Under the pieces are notes generated by a model. The model was not told where the DNA came from. It saw only the letters and a list, made by a program, of their open reading frames with translations, and ran no database searches. The translations under genes were made by a program, and so were the position numbers. Source: Eriocheir sinensis (Eukaryota > Arthropoda > Malacostraca > Decapoda > Varunidae). Taken from it: a stretch of DNA of 64,000 bases. Where the stretch lies: positions 5,226,482 through 5,290,481 of the forward strand of contig NC_066513.1 of NCBI RefSeq assembly GCF_024679095.1, given 5' to 3'. This document shows positions 1 to 10,830 of this stretch, piece by piece (the stretch's first letter is position 1; each line of letters starts with the position of its first letter).

Positions 1-103
1 GATCATCGACGCAGAGAAGGAAGAAAAAAGGCGTATGAATTACAATACAAGATACACTGAAACCTGAGAAGCACATAAATATAATATTTGGAGAAACATA
101 CAG
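1..103 (+). mobile_element. Family-2 LINE fragment
   Basis: The stretch ATACAAGATACACTGAAACC, then GAGAAGCACATAAATATAAT and GGAGAAACATA, is closely matched at 60345-60405 and 55585-55630, which lie inside longer copies of the same LINE. Only this internal piece of the RT-to-3' region is present; it is cut by the window start and by the next element. Confidence 0.6.
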
Positions 104-427
104 TTTCAATGAATCAATCAGTGGGGGCATATGCCGGGGGGGCACGTCCTCTCGCCCATCCTACGATGCCAAGCCCGGGGCTCCGTTAAGGTAAGTCTCC
201 ATCAGTCTCCCTTCCCAACCCGAGGAGCTATCGACTTGCTCAAGCCACGAACTCCGTGGTCTCTTCCACTCAGGATTGTCTCTTACAGAGACAACTCGAT
301 GAGCAGGACCAGCTTCAGGATAACATCCCACTTGCCCGTTTAGCCGGAGTTGGCGTTGACGGACTATGCAGATACTATATGTCGAATCAGTCTCACGGAA
401 TAGTTGCCGGTTAAACACAAAGACATG

Positions 428-490
428 CCAGCGATATCCGCCTACCGGCGCTATAGGCGTAGACGAAAAAAAAAAAGAAAAAAAAAACAT
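428..490 (+). mobile_element. SINE-1 3' end nested in LINE
   Basis: The sequence GCCTACCGGCGCTATAGGCG followed by TAGACG and an A-rich tail matches the 3' ends of the SINE-1 copies at 42300, 43120, 59510 and 62560. Only about 60 bases of this copy are recognisable. The LINE resumes after it. Confidence 0.65.
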
Positions 491-2695
491 CCATTACCAA
501 AGGGATCAGTTCGCCTCTCCATGTCCCCATTTAGTGTTCATGTCTCACAACCATAGAGTAAGACAGGGAGCACAAGGCACTTGAAGATCTGGATCTTTGT
601 CCTTCTGCACATGTATCGACAACGCCATATACTCGTGTTGAGCGAGTTCATAACACCGTGGGCCAAGCTAATCCGCCATAAGACTTCCTGGCCAGACTCA
701 CCGTTGTTATGAACTACGCTACAAAGATTCCTGAAACTTTCTGAGTCTCAACGTCCTCGCCACTCGCATGAACAGACTGTACAGTTTCATCTAGCAAGCC
801 TCCAAACACCTGTACTTTGATTTTGGCCCAGGATACCTGAAGTCCAAAGGGCTTCGCCTCCTTGTGCAGTACCTCGAGAGCCATCACCTAAATATCCAGC
901 GACTCCGCCAGGATTACTGCATCATCTACAAAAACAAGGTCAGTAACCATGGTATTGCCAATGGATGCTCCGCAATGACTCTGGTCCACAACTCTGCCCA
1001 GTCCATACAAGTGTTGAAAAGCGATGGGGCAAGAACACAGCCCTGCCTCACTCCCGCATTTACGGGAAAGAAGCTGGACAAACCGCCCCCACACTTCAGA
1101 GAACTCTCTGTCACATAACAGAGGCCAGTCAGCAAAGCAATAGTTCTCGCAGGAATCCTACAGAGTCGCAGAAGATCCCAGAATGTCTCAAGATGCACTG
1201 AATCAAACACCTTCTTGAGATCGACATAGGCTGCAAGCATCCCCGGTCGAAACTCACCTCGGCGCTCCATCAGTACTCGAAGGGCTAGGATACAGTCAAT
1301 TTTTGACTTACCAGGCGTGAACCGAGACTGTTCAGGTCTCTGCAGCTGCAGCAGCTAGCTGTTAACTCACATCAGCAAGCACCTTGCCTGACGCACTGAG
1401 CAGTGTAAGACCACGGTAGTTGTTGCAGTCCTGGCTGTTCCCTTTCCCTTTCCAGATAAGGACGGCCAACCCCCTTTTCCAGCCAGGAGGAATGGTTTTA
1501 GACTCCCATACGGCAGTCAAGACTGTATGGAACCCATGGATCAATGCTTCCGCAGGTACCAGGTGCCTTTCCACCCCTTAACATTGCCACAACCTCTCTG
1601 ACCTCGACCAGAGAGGGTGGGCTTTCACCAATGGGTGAATCAGCATCCGCCACCTGCAACCCAGCAACTGGAAGCTGCCCATGTGGAGGGTCCGCAGTGT
1701 ACAACTACTCACAGTACTCAGCTCAATGAGCCCTCTGCGCATCAATGTCCGACACGAAGCAGCCGTCAGCTGTTTGAATAGCATTCACCTGAGAGGGAGA
1801 CCTGGAGCGGAGCTTCTTCAGGGCTCAGTAAGCAGGTCGGAGGTCATACGCATTTAAACGGCCCTCGACTTCTTCAGCGAGACCCCTGACATGCCTCTCC
1901 TTTTCTCTCCTCAGGAGAGCTCTAGTCCTGATTCCTAGCAAGTTTGACAGTGCGACTCTCCTCAATATTCTCCAGCGTCTCCACCGAGGCAAAGCCTTTC
2001 CTAGATCTCGGGCGCTTTCCAATGCACTCCTTGGCAGCTCGCAGATTCTCACGTTTGAAGGTATCCCACAGTCCTCCTGGGTGCCGAGCACATCGAATCG
2101 GTTTGAGACTGTCACGGTATACTCCTGAGCACATGCCAGATCCTTCAGTCTCTCTAGAAGCAACACAGTAGTGTTGCATCTCGAGATTCTTCTTTACATG
2201 AAGTTTAAGTGTTGCAACAACAAGCCTATGGCCAGTTACAAAGAACTCGACATTCCGGTAAACCCTGCAGTTTTGAAGGATCCTCCAATAAGTACTTACG
2301 AGGATGTGGTCAATCTCCTTAGCTACACCTCCGGCATCGCTATACCAAGTCCAGCGGTGCAGCTCTGGGCCCATACTTATAAAGCTAATACTTCGTTTCA
2401 AGCTCATCTTAAGAGCCCAAACCCGCCCTGTGGAGCCTTACATCATGGGTGTTAATCTGAGACGCGGCGCGAGTAGCTAAAGTTGGTTCCGGGCAGGCAT
2501 AAATCCTGGATCTTCGTCTGACGCCTCGACCTTCAAATGTAAACATTGCCGGGTGTTGCCAGACAGCCAGCGTGCCTTATCAAATCGTTTTACATTCAAA
2601 CGCTCACTATAGCCTTACAAAACCCTATTATAATGGATATGATGTACTTCTATTCAATAATTTCACCATTTTAAGGTATTCTTACCCATTAATTT

Positions 2696-3409
2696 TCATA
2701 TGAGATAACTGATCTCGCCATTGTTGGCAACTTTACGTTCCCCACTACCCGTGGCGGCTGGAGCCCCAGCTATGGTGCACACTCGCCTCTGATACGAGAC
2801 ATAAGTCGAACGCCTAATTTCTTTATAAGTATGGGCCCAGCTGTTCTCTTGTTTCAGGAACCGGCAAATCTCAAGTTTCTGGATTTTACAAAATTTCAGG
2901 AGGAGAAAGCTGTTGATGTTCCTGGTACCAGAACCTTGGGGACCAACACATAACTCGTAGCCAACCCTGGTACTGCAAGTAGTAGCAATGAAGTCGTCCA
3001 GGACTATGAGTGTGTCCCGGCGAGGGCACTGGTCTAATACGGAGTCAAGTTTGGCGTAGAACATCTCCGCCTCAGTTTCACGCATCTTGGTAGGAGCGTA
3101 TACTGCAACAAGAGGCATGAAACTCAGTGTTTGCTTCAGCCTCACTCGCAATATACGGTCATCAACCGGAGCAACCTCAACCACAAATGGCAGTAGTTGA
3201 CTGGAGATGCCCATAGCTATCCCCTGGACATGGAAGCCATTGCTCATGCCGGACCAGTAGAAGGTGCACCCCCCCTTACTGATATTGCCACTACCAGGCC
3301 TCCTCATCTCAAAGAGTGCCACTATGTCCAACCTCAGCATTCTGAGCTTATCTGACAGGTAGGGCAGTCGACTATTGTCCGAGAGGCTCCGGACGTTCCA
3401 GGAGCCCAC
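2696..3409 (-). pseudogene. Endonuclease part of the family-1 LINE
   Basis: An open frame of 237 codons carries the apurinic-endonuclease-like domain of LINE ORF2: WNVRSL near the start, the catalytic Glu of the VAL-E-MRRPG region read here as F-E, VYAPT, and LIVLDDF where functional copies have GDFN. After the DDF motif the frame drifts into unrelated sequence, which indicates an indel around 2990. It has no ATG-context host gene features and belongs to the surrounding retrotransposon. Confidence 0.75.
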
Positions 3410-3517
3410 ACGCAGGGCCCTCCGAAGGTTAACCCCGGGCGCAGCCTCTGCACCACCCCGGCCACCCGCAAAACAAAAAGAGGGGAGAGGGGGCCCTTCC
3501 TCCTTCGCGTTGCAGGG

Positions 3518-3783
3518 GGCTTCGTGGTGCAGTGGTTAGCACACTCGGCTCACAACCGAGAGAGCCCGGGTTCGATTCCCGGGCGGAGTGGAAAAATTTG
3601 GGCGGCTTTTCCGATACCCTACGCCCCTGTCCACCCAGCAGTAAATGGGTACCAGGTATTAATCGGGGGTTGTGTCCCGTCTTCTGAGATATGTTCCCTT
3701 CTCCCATAATTCTTTCCCCTTCTATCTCTCTCCGGCATATGGCCACAGATGTTGCGCCGACTAAACGAAACTTTCCAACTTTT
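3518..3783 (+). mobile_element. SINE-V, tRNA-Val-derived, with target site duplication
   Basis: The head is tRNA-like: box A TGGTGCAGTGGTTAGCACAC, a CTCGG..CCGAG anticodon stem with a CAC anticodon, and box B GGGTTCGATTCCC. It is followed by a roughly 190-base body ending GACTAAACGAAACTTTCC. Near-identical direct repeats, TCCTTCGCGTTGCAGGG at 3501 and TCCTTCGCGCTGCAAGGG at 3784, flank it and look like the target site duplication. A second copy of the family is at 52008-52278. Confidence 0.85.
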
Positions 3784-4099
3784 TCCTTCGCGCTGCAAGG
3801 GTCCCATAGGCTTTGTCATGCACCCGTCACTGACGGCAGGCTCCCCGGATGCGGATGCAACGTGGAAGCCTGCCGCGCGGTCGGGCCCCCCACCAAGGTC
3901 GGATCGGGGTCGAGGGTCGCGCCACAACCACGACCTCTACCTTTTAATTTGTTTTTGGCGAAGGATATTTTTTTAGTGGGGGGAGGGGGTGCAACCCCCC
4001 CCCCCCCCCCAATCAGCCCAGATCAGGGGCTGGCCTGACTGCTCACCATAGTAGCTGGGACGCAGGACCCCTGGGATGATTAATACCCCGGTTACCTAA

Positions 4100-4150
4100 A
4101 GAAAGAAGCATGATCAGGAGAGAGAGAGAGAGGGGGGGGGGGGACAGGTC
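4100..4150. repeat. (AG)n and poly-G tract
   Basis: A short AG run passes into about thirteen G residues; a poly-C tract of similar length lies at 3996-4010. These are low-complexity sequence at the junction between the family-1 LINE and the next LINE. No gene seen. Confidence 0.8.
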
Positions 4151-4169
4151 GGGGAGGTTGAGGATGCTA

Positions 4170-5290
4170 CATTCCTCATTCAGATAGACCAGCCCCTGTC
4201 TTATATATAGTTTGCTGCAAAATATTAGATTGGAATTTCACTACTTAGATGGGGACATGGTGAGGAAAAAAAATAACATGAATTAGACCAATAATTGAGT
4301 ATGCAGCAGTAGTTTGATCACCTCACAAGAAAAAGGACCTATGGAAACTTGAAGGATTCAATGGATTGCAACTAAGATGGTGCGAGAACTATCAAATGTC
4401 CAGCGAGGCTAGATTGGGGGAACTGGGCTTACCAACACTGGAAGAAAAAAAGAAAGAGAAGACCTGATAAAGTAAGAGTCATCTTAATGTGCGGCTGTAA
4501 GGTGTCATGTGAGGAATAATCCAGGAGTACAGCGTTGCCACGTTTTTAACCCCAAGTTGGTTGCCTCTCGCTCTCTCGCTCTCGTGGCGTTACCGCCACG
4601 AGGATTTGAATGTATTTTTTCTTACTTATGTCAGCTTATTTCAACGTACATTTCTTCACGATATAATCTAAATATAATTTACACATCCTATTTACACATC
4701 CCAAAACGAAAGGAAAACTCAATAATATGTATGCATTTTTTTAGCTCCACTGTAAAATATGTATGCCACGTTTCTTTACATACTTATAAATATCTTATCC
4801 ATAATACGTTAACTGCTTTTTCTTACGTAATAACACTAAAGCTGAATGTGTATGCATATCTGCTTGTCTTATTTGCCATGGTTTTACTTGTATCAGAACA
4901 TTTCTACATCGCGGTATAGGAGACACACGGCAGAGCTGTACAAGGGGATCCCCAACACTGAACCCCCAACAACCGCACGTTTAGCTGAGCCAGACTATAG
5001 CACTGTACAAGAACATAAGTGGAATGGACGTGTTGGATACAAATACTTTACTCGAAATGGAAAGGAGGAGGCAGATAAGAGGAAGGGGACTTGTTTGAAA
5101 GACATAAAGAGGTTCAGTTTTCCATACAGGATTGTGCATACATGGAATGAACTTAACAAAGACATTGTTGAAGCGGGAAGTGTCTATATAATGAAGGAAA
5201 TGTTGGAAAACTATACTATACTAAAACTATAGATTGGTAGACAGGACTGACCCAGCTTGAGCTCAGGCAATGTATACTACAAATGTAAAT
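4170..5290 (+). mobile_element. Family-2 LINE, 3' part, interrupted
   Basis: From 4205 the sequence GTTTGCTGCAAAATATTAGA and its continuation match the RT-to-3' region of family-2 copies at 43170, 55640 and 60405. The encoded remnants are ATKMVRELSNVQRG-like and [11 protein letters not shown]. Positions 4490-4925 are an unrelated insert with an open frame of no recognised similarity. The LINE resumes with KGTCLKDIKRFSFPYRIVHT and ends at a tail ATGTAAATACAAATAG, leading into the (AC)n array before exon m. Confidence 0.7.
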
Positions 5291-5321
5291 ACAAATAGAT
5301 AAAAATACATATACACTCACA

Positions 5322-5322
<1 letters not shown>

Positions 5323-5377
<55 letters not shown>
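5323..5377. repeat. (AC)n microsatellite
   Basis: About 25 AC dinucleotides lie between the LINE tail and exon m. On the gene strand it is the GT run a few bases after the exon m donor. Confidence 0.95.
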
Positions 5378-5379
<2 letters not shown>

Positions 5380-5398
5380 AACAAACATAAACACACAC

Positions 5399-5534
5399 CT
5401 CATTCACAATGAACTCTGGTCTGTCGTTCATCACACTGGCTGCTGCCTGGTATAAGTCCACTTCCTGTGTCAGTTTGGTGTGTCCTATGGCCACCAGCAG
5501 CGCCGCAACCACGCCGCAGCCCGTCACACCATCC
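5399..5534 (-). CDS. RPTP exon m: D2, degenerate P-loop and following helices
   Basis: This 136-base exon completes an Arg codon and then encodes DGVTGCGVVAALLVAIG and ends MNDRPEFIVNE. Joined to exon l the loop reads C-R-D-G-V-T-G-C-G; the P-loop Arg is replaced by Gly, so D2 should lack phosphatase activity. Its length equals that of exon e in D1. The acceptor is CTGTGTAATGCAG. The donor GTGTGTGTTTATG leads into (GT)n and then a LINE tail. The terminal exon was not found below it. Confidence 0.93.
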
Positions 5535-5748
5535 CTGCATTACACAGAGGCAGTGATGGATAGGTGGAAAGTTGAGTTGATAAATAGACGGATACAGAGA
5601 CACAGTGATGAATTAAAATGTGAATGGAGGGATAATCTGATTGATAGGTGATCCATGTACCACATATACAGTTATGTTCTTTGATAGATAAATATACATA
5701 GTAGATTAGTAGGTAGGTAGAGAGAGGGATAAATAAATAAATAGTACC

Positions 5749-6196
5749 CAATTTTCTAGAACTTGTATTTCATATGAGACAAAATCATGTCTTCTTAACA
5801 ATATTATGAATGCTAAAAAAAACTGCAGTTGTATATAAGTGGACTGAATCTTTTCTTGTTGAAGTTATTTATTTATCAATTTCTTTTCTTTTTTTCTTCT
5901 TTCCATGGACATATGTTCCTCCCTCTGAGACACAGTTGGATGTGTGCTCCTTTGATTTATCAAGGAGCTGACATCCTAGGCCAGAGATGTCAGCCCCTTG
6001 AAAAATCAAAGGAGCACACATCCAACAGTGTCTCAGAGGAAATAAAGTAAAAAGAAAAGAAATTGATGAAAAAAATACTTCTTCAAGAAAAGATTCATTC
6101 CACTTTTATACAACTGCAGTTTTTTTTTAGCATTCAGAATATTATTAAGAAGACAGATGATTTTGTTTCATATGAAATAAAGCTTCTAGAAAATTG
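5749..6196. mobile_element. Long foldback element (inverted arms of about 215 bases)
   Basis: The left arm starts CAATTTTCTAGAAC and the right arm ends TTCTAGAAAATTG. Matching blocks occur inward in mirror order: CATATGAGACAAAATCATGT / GATTTTGTTTCATATGAAAT, AAAAACTGCAGTTGTATA / TATACAACTGCAGTTTTT, TGTGTGCTCCTTTGAT / ATCAAAGGAGCACACA, and GAGCTGACATC / GATGTCAGCCCC. Only about 10 bases separate the arms. It has no coding capacity and looks like a foldback-type non-autonomous DNA element lying in the D2 intron between exons l and m. Confidence 0.85.
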
Positions 6197-6214
6197 AGTA
6201 GTTTCAGAAACAAG

Positions 6215-7705
6215 AAAAAAAAAACTTTTTTTTTTACAACAAAAGAGACAGCTCAAGGGCACACAAAAAGTAAACAATAATAAAAAAAAGCCCACTACTA
6301 GCTGCTCACGAAAAGAGTCTAAAGAGGTGGCCGGAAGAGAGGTCAATTTCGGGAGGAGAGGTGTCCAGATACCCTTCTCTAGAAAGAGTTCAAGTCGTAG
6401 GCAGGAGGAAAGACAGAAGGAAGATTGTATCAGAGTTTACCAGCGTGAGGGATGAAAGAGTGAAGATGCTGGTTAACTCTTGCATAAGGGGTTTGTATAG
6501 TATAGGGATGAGCATGAGTAGAAAGTCGCGTGCAGCGGGGCCGCGGGAGGAGGGGAGGCATGCAGTTAGCAAGTTCAGAAGAGCAGTCAGCATGAAAATA
6601 TCGATAGAAGATAAAAAGAGAGGCAACATGGCGGCGGAAATTAAGAGGTAGAAGACTATCAGTAAAAGGAGGAGAGCTGATGAGACGAAGAGCCTTAGAT
6701 TCCACTCTGTCCAAGAGAGCTGTGTGAGTGGAGCTCCCCCACACGTGAGATGCATACTCCATACGAGGGTGGACAATGCCCCTGTATATGGATAGCAAGT
6801 GTGCGGGGGAAAAGAACTGGCGGAGACGATACAGAACGCCCAACCTCGAGGAAGCTGATTTAGTGAGAGAAGAGATGTGAAGTTTCCAGTTAAGATTTTG
6901 AGTTAAGGATAGACCGAGGATGTTTAGTGTTGAAGATGGCTGAGTGTTGTCGAAGAATAGGGGATAGGTGTTTGGAAGATTGTGTCGAGTTGATAAATGA
7001 AGAAATTGAGTTTTTGAGGCATTGAAGGACACAAGGTTCCTTTTACCCCAATCGGAAATGATAGTAAGGTCTGAGGTTAAGCGTTCTGCGGCCTCCAGCC
7101 TGGAGTCATGTAATTCCTGTTGAGAGGGTCTTCTGTTGAAAGAAGTTGAATAATGCAGAGTGGAGTCATCAGCGTATGCGTGGATAGGACAGTTTGTTAT
7201 GGAAAGAAGATCGTTGATGAATAACAGGAAGAGAGTGGGTGATAGGACAGAGCCCTGTGGAACACCACTGTCAACAGGTTTATGAGAAGAACACTGACCG
7301 TCTACCACAGCAGAGATAGAACGGCCGGAAAGGAAACTGGAGATAAAGGAACAGAGAGAAGGATAGAATCCGAAAGAGGGCAGTTTAGAAAGCAAAGACT
7401 TGTGCCAGACTCTATCGAAGGCTTTCGATATGTCTAGTGCAACTGAGAAAGTTTCACCGAAACGGCTAAGAGAGGATGACCAAGAATCACTTAAGAGAGC
7501 AAGAAGATCGCCAGTAGAACGCCCCTTGCGGAACCCATACTGGCGGTCAGATAGAAGGTTAGAAGTGGAAAGGTGCTTTTGAATATTCCGGTTAAGGATT
7601 GATTCAAAAGCTTTAGATAGACAGGAAAGTAAAGCTATAGGGCGGTAGTTTGAGGGATTGGAACGGTCACCCTTCTTAGGCACAGGCTGTACGAAGGCGG
7701 TTACT
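6215..7705 (-). mobile_element. Family-3 LINE copy, 5'-truncated
   Basis: The right end (5' in element orientation) breaks inside the RT region at the codons for PVPKKGDRSNPSN. The left end is an A-rich 3' tail with AATAATAAAAAAAAGCCC. This is one of five copies of a family in the window. It matches the copy at 24840-26650 over its whole length. Confidence 0.88.
6430..7705 (-). pseudogene. Reverse transcriptase fragment of family-3 LINE
   Basis: The frame is open for about 420 RT-derived codons: [59 protein letters not shown] (the YADD active site is intact), then LNILGLSLTQNLNWKLH and RPRMEYASHVWG of the C-terminal domain. The endonuclease is missing. The open frame continues upstream into non-LINE sequence, which shows the 5' truncation point. 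As a Jockey/CR1-group RT without endonuclease it cannot move by itself. Confidence 0.88.
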
Positions 7706-8297
7706 TGAGTTTGCTGGGAAAGTGGAGGAAGGTTTGAATGTAATGGGTGACCGTGAATCTGCAACATGCTGCTCAAGATTGTTGTATAATATAGGAACGT
7801 AAACGTCTGTCCTGATTGCATGGCCTCAGATTTGTCTGCAGCAGATTAATACTGAAGGTCAAGACTCGTAATGTGGCAACAAAATTGAATAAAAGCAAAT
7901 TTATTCCTTCATTACTGGATTTCTGAAACGTTGTACGTGTGTACAACATGACTGAATGCATGCCTGCTGTGGAATCAATGCTGTACATGTGTACAACATG
8001 ATCATAATAGGGTGTATAGAGCCTTTCTGAAAGACAGTATTGGTGAGCACTCATACTGTAACCTATGGCATCAGAGCAGTGGCATTGGCACTCTCTATGA
8101 CTCTGTAAGAAGGCATGCATACATGCCAAGTACTGACATTCGTTTTGTATGGCTATTATAACTCGTTTATTATTTTCTATATACTACATGCTGTGATCTA
8201 TAACACATATAATTTAATATGTAGAAAATTATTGATGTTGGCACCTCAGCAATGCATCCCTGAGCTGCAGTGCTGCCATCCAGGAAGACAGCAAGTA
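7706..8297. other. Intronic, no gene seen
   Basis: There is no coding motif, repeat family or RNA-like structure I recognise. A short direct repeat, GTACATGTGTACAACATGA and its relative GTACGTGTGTACAACATGA, occurs at 7931-8000. Confidence 0.5.
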
Positions 8298-8360
8298 CAG
8301 TCATACCTCAGTTTACGAGTTTAATTCGTTCTGGAATGTTTCCCACAAAGCAAAAAAACT
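8298..8360 (+). mobile_element. Possible pogo/Tigger-like MITE end
   Basis: CAGTCATACCTCAGTTTACG followed by AGTTTAATTCGTTCTGGAA resembles terminal repeats common to pogo/Tigger-type MITEs in many animals, including a self-complementary step (ACTCGTAAACC at 8357). I could not place the other end, so only this edge is listed. Confidence 0.4.
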
Positions 8361-8729
8361 CGTAAACCAAAACAAACTTATCCATTTACCTTATTTTGCA
8401 GCATATAACGCGCTCCGGGGTATATCGCGCACCCTAAGCTTTAAGACAACAATTTGGGAGAAAATAGTCAGTGCTTAAAATGGTCAGAAGTCTGTACGGT
8501 TAACCGTAGAATACCAACGTTGGAAATACTATGTTGACATCAACCCTCAACAAAAATTTGTTTTATTGACATTTTTGTCCATAACAGTACAAACTAAGCA
8601 CTACATATTAGCATTAAAGGAAACTAAAAGTAATGCTTTTTGATATGCAAAATATTTGTTTTAAATAACAAAAAAATTAGGATTCAAAATATTGCATAAT
8701 GTAAAAACTAGTAATTGTATTATGTAACT

Positions 8730-8830
8730 AGGATATTGCACTAACAAGGATTTGTATTATGTAACTAGGATATTGTATTATGTAAGTAGGATGTTGTATT
8801 TTGTAACTAGGATACTGTATCACGTGACTA
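8730..8830. repeat. Short tandem repeat TATTATGTAACTAGGATATTG
   Basis: Four to five imperfect 22-base units of TATTATGTAACTAGGATAT occur here, with two further units at 9140-9190 on the far side of the (AT)n array. The stretch is AT-rich and non-coding. Confidence 0.75.
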
Positions 8831-8920
8831 TAGTCTATCGATTTTAACTTGAGCCCTTGGGCGCGACTCAGTCGCTGTCTTTCCCTCTAATCCCAAGCCA
8901 TTCATAACACCATGCAGTCG

Positions 8921-8923
<3 letters not shown>

Positions 8924-9005
<82 letters not shown>
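8924..9005. repeat. (AT)n microsatellite
   Basis: About 40 uninterrupted AT dinucleotides. Flanking sequence on both sides (TGAGCCCTTGGG / AGCCATAGGGCTCAAG) is partly inverted, so the array sits in the centre of an imperfect palindrome from 8830 to 9130. Confidence 0.9.
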
Positions 9006-9008
<3 letters not shown>

Positions 9009-9199
9009 CATAAATAGATAACGTACAGACTAACAGTGAGACAGATCGCCATGCGCAGGTCATCGCCAGATCTGTAAACAATGGGGTTTTCCCCGGCCCA
9101 AGCCATAGGGCTCAAGTTAGAGTCGATGGACCATAGGATATTGTATTATGTAACTATGATATTGTATTATGCAAGACCTAGGATACCAAATATTGTATT

Positions 9200-10019
9200 A
9201 TGGCCCAGGGAAATACTGTAGCAACAATAGCAGCACAAACCCATCCTACACCACCACTACACATAGAGTTCGAACTGAGCACTGCCGAGAGGGTACGCCG
9301 CACTGCCACTCAAGGATGCATGGCTGAGGCGCCAGCACAATCATTTTCTACATATTAAATTCTATGTGATATAGATCAAAGCATGTAGTAAATATAAAAT
9401 AATAAACGAGTTATAATGGCTATACAAAGCGACTGTCAACACTTAGCATGTATGCATGCCTTCCTACCTTCTTTATGTAGTGATGATGTATAGTTTCCCA
9501 AAAAATTCCGTTAAGAGTCACTTAAATTGCGAAGAGAGGAATAAAGAGAACACTGATGATGGTAGCAGAAAGCACATAGCCGACCGTCCCTGGGACCATA
9601 GGCCTGAACCAGCAAATGCCACCTCAACCTCGATAATTACGCCACACAAAAAGGTGACCGCTCTTATTCATATTGTTTTCAACTTGTAAATTCTTTCTGA
9701 GTTTGCAAGCGGCAACTTTGGCAGAGTTGCTGAGGGAACTAATCACACAGGGATGCTACGTTCGATGGACACTCTTGGTCTTGATATTGACTTTCAAGGA
9801 CCGTATACCTACGTTCAATTAGAAATATATATTGATTGATTTTTGTCAATCATATTATCTTTTAATATAGTTATTCTTACACTGAAAAACAAAAATGTGT
9901 TTACATTGAATATTTTAGTCATCCATTGATATCCGCTCTTCAGAACATGTATGACAGAAAATGTTAGCTGACCGGGAGCTGAATTCAGAATGATTTCGCA
10001 AAGTTTCAGATTTGTTAGC
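9200..10019. other. Intronic, no gene seen
   Basis: There is no recognisable coding sequence. A short inverted relation to 8110-8220 exists (ACTCGTTTATTATTTT / AAAATAATAAACGAGT at 9400), so 8110-9450 may be one palindromic element carrying the AT array in its centre. Confidence 0.4.
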
Positions 10020-10830
10020 CCTCGTATAGGTAACGTACGCTACCGCTACCGAGCGAGTTATGTGTGGATCCAGAAAGGTTTCAGTAAGGAGTTAGGATCG
10101 CGTTGATTGGCCAGAATCTTCGTAGCCAGGTATGACGTCATAAGACTTGCCAGCGAATCACTAGCGTGTTTTCAGAACCGTCAGCCAATCGTAAGGCAGC
10201 CGCCTCCAGCTGTGGGTTCAAAACAACCCGTTCTCTTTTCCCATTTTCTTTTTTTTCATTTTTAAGGTAAACTATACTAAATCGTAATCTGGGAACATTT
10301 CGTTGTTTGCTTCACATAATATATAGTCTGTCTGTCGGCTCCCAATGCATGTGCTGTCACCCGACAAAGGCCCATGTTCCCTCCACGGAGGGACAACTCT
10401 AGAGATTGATGGATTAATGGATGAAGAGGAGGTAGGAAAATGAATAAAGAGAAAGGGAGGAGGGAGGTCTGGCAGTCCCCCGTGCGTCGATGTTGTTGGG
10501 TAAACGTATCATACCGTCCACACTTCTCATGCCTCTCAAAGTGTGCATATATCGTTTCCAACACTAACATGCCAGCAAATGCTATATTCAGTTATAATCA
10601 TCCATTTCTTTGTTGAAAAAGTATTAATAATAACGCTATCAACGTAAATCGAATGCATTTAGTAAGTTACATGACCCACCGGGGTATCTGTAAGTTACCG
10701 CACACTTTACAGAATCTGTAACCTTTCTGGATCCAACGTACGTTACAAAACCTTTCTGGATCCACCGGTAGCGTACAATGTTACGTAAGTTGACTTACAT
10801 AACTGTAACTCGTTTCTGGAGTCCACCCCG
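10020..10830. mobile_element. Non-autonomous TIR element, degenerate copy
   Basis: The internal sequence matches 40530-41060: CCGTCAGCCAATCGTA, CTAAATCGTAATCTGG, GCTGTCACCCGACAAAGG and GGAGGGAGGTCTGGCA occur in the same order. The ends carry inverted copies of GTGGATCCAGAAAGGTT and neighbouring TACGTTA-rich motifs. No transposase is encoded. Confidence 0.65.

Larger units (their letters stand above)
117..3960 (-). mobile_element. Family-1 LINE (RTE-like), nearly complete but decayed
   Basis: Reading the minus strand from about 3409, a first block encodes an APE-type endonuclease: MGSWNVRSLSDNSRLPYLSD and LDIVALFEMRRPG. Then come WYSDAGGVAKEIDHILVS, the reverse transcriptase blocks (WKRGLAVLIWKGKGNSQDCN, AAYVDLKKVFDSVH, GVRQGCVLAPSLFNTCMDW) and a 3' block IVRQRQLRLNGQV. 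The frame is broken many times by stops and indels, so it is a dead copy. The GC-rich part from 3410 to about 3960 is probably its 5' UTR, and it was split by a SINE at 3518-3783. A SINE 3' end is nested at 428-490. The clade call rests on motif style only. Confidence 0.8.

Noticed and set aside
3523..3597. Genuine tRNA-Val (CAC) gene
   Set aside because: It is fused to a 190-base SINE body, flanked by a target duplication, and a second copy at 52200 has the same body.
4509..4919. 136-codon plus-strand frame inside a LINE copy
   Set aside because: AT-rich, no motif, interrupts the LINE; treated as an unclassified insert rather than a gene.
1..5300. Terminal RPTP exon with stop
   Set aside because: Everything below 5399 on the minus strand is LINE or SINE sequence; no QYxF-type D2 end was found, so the last exon is outside the window.
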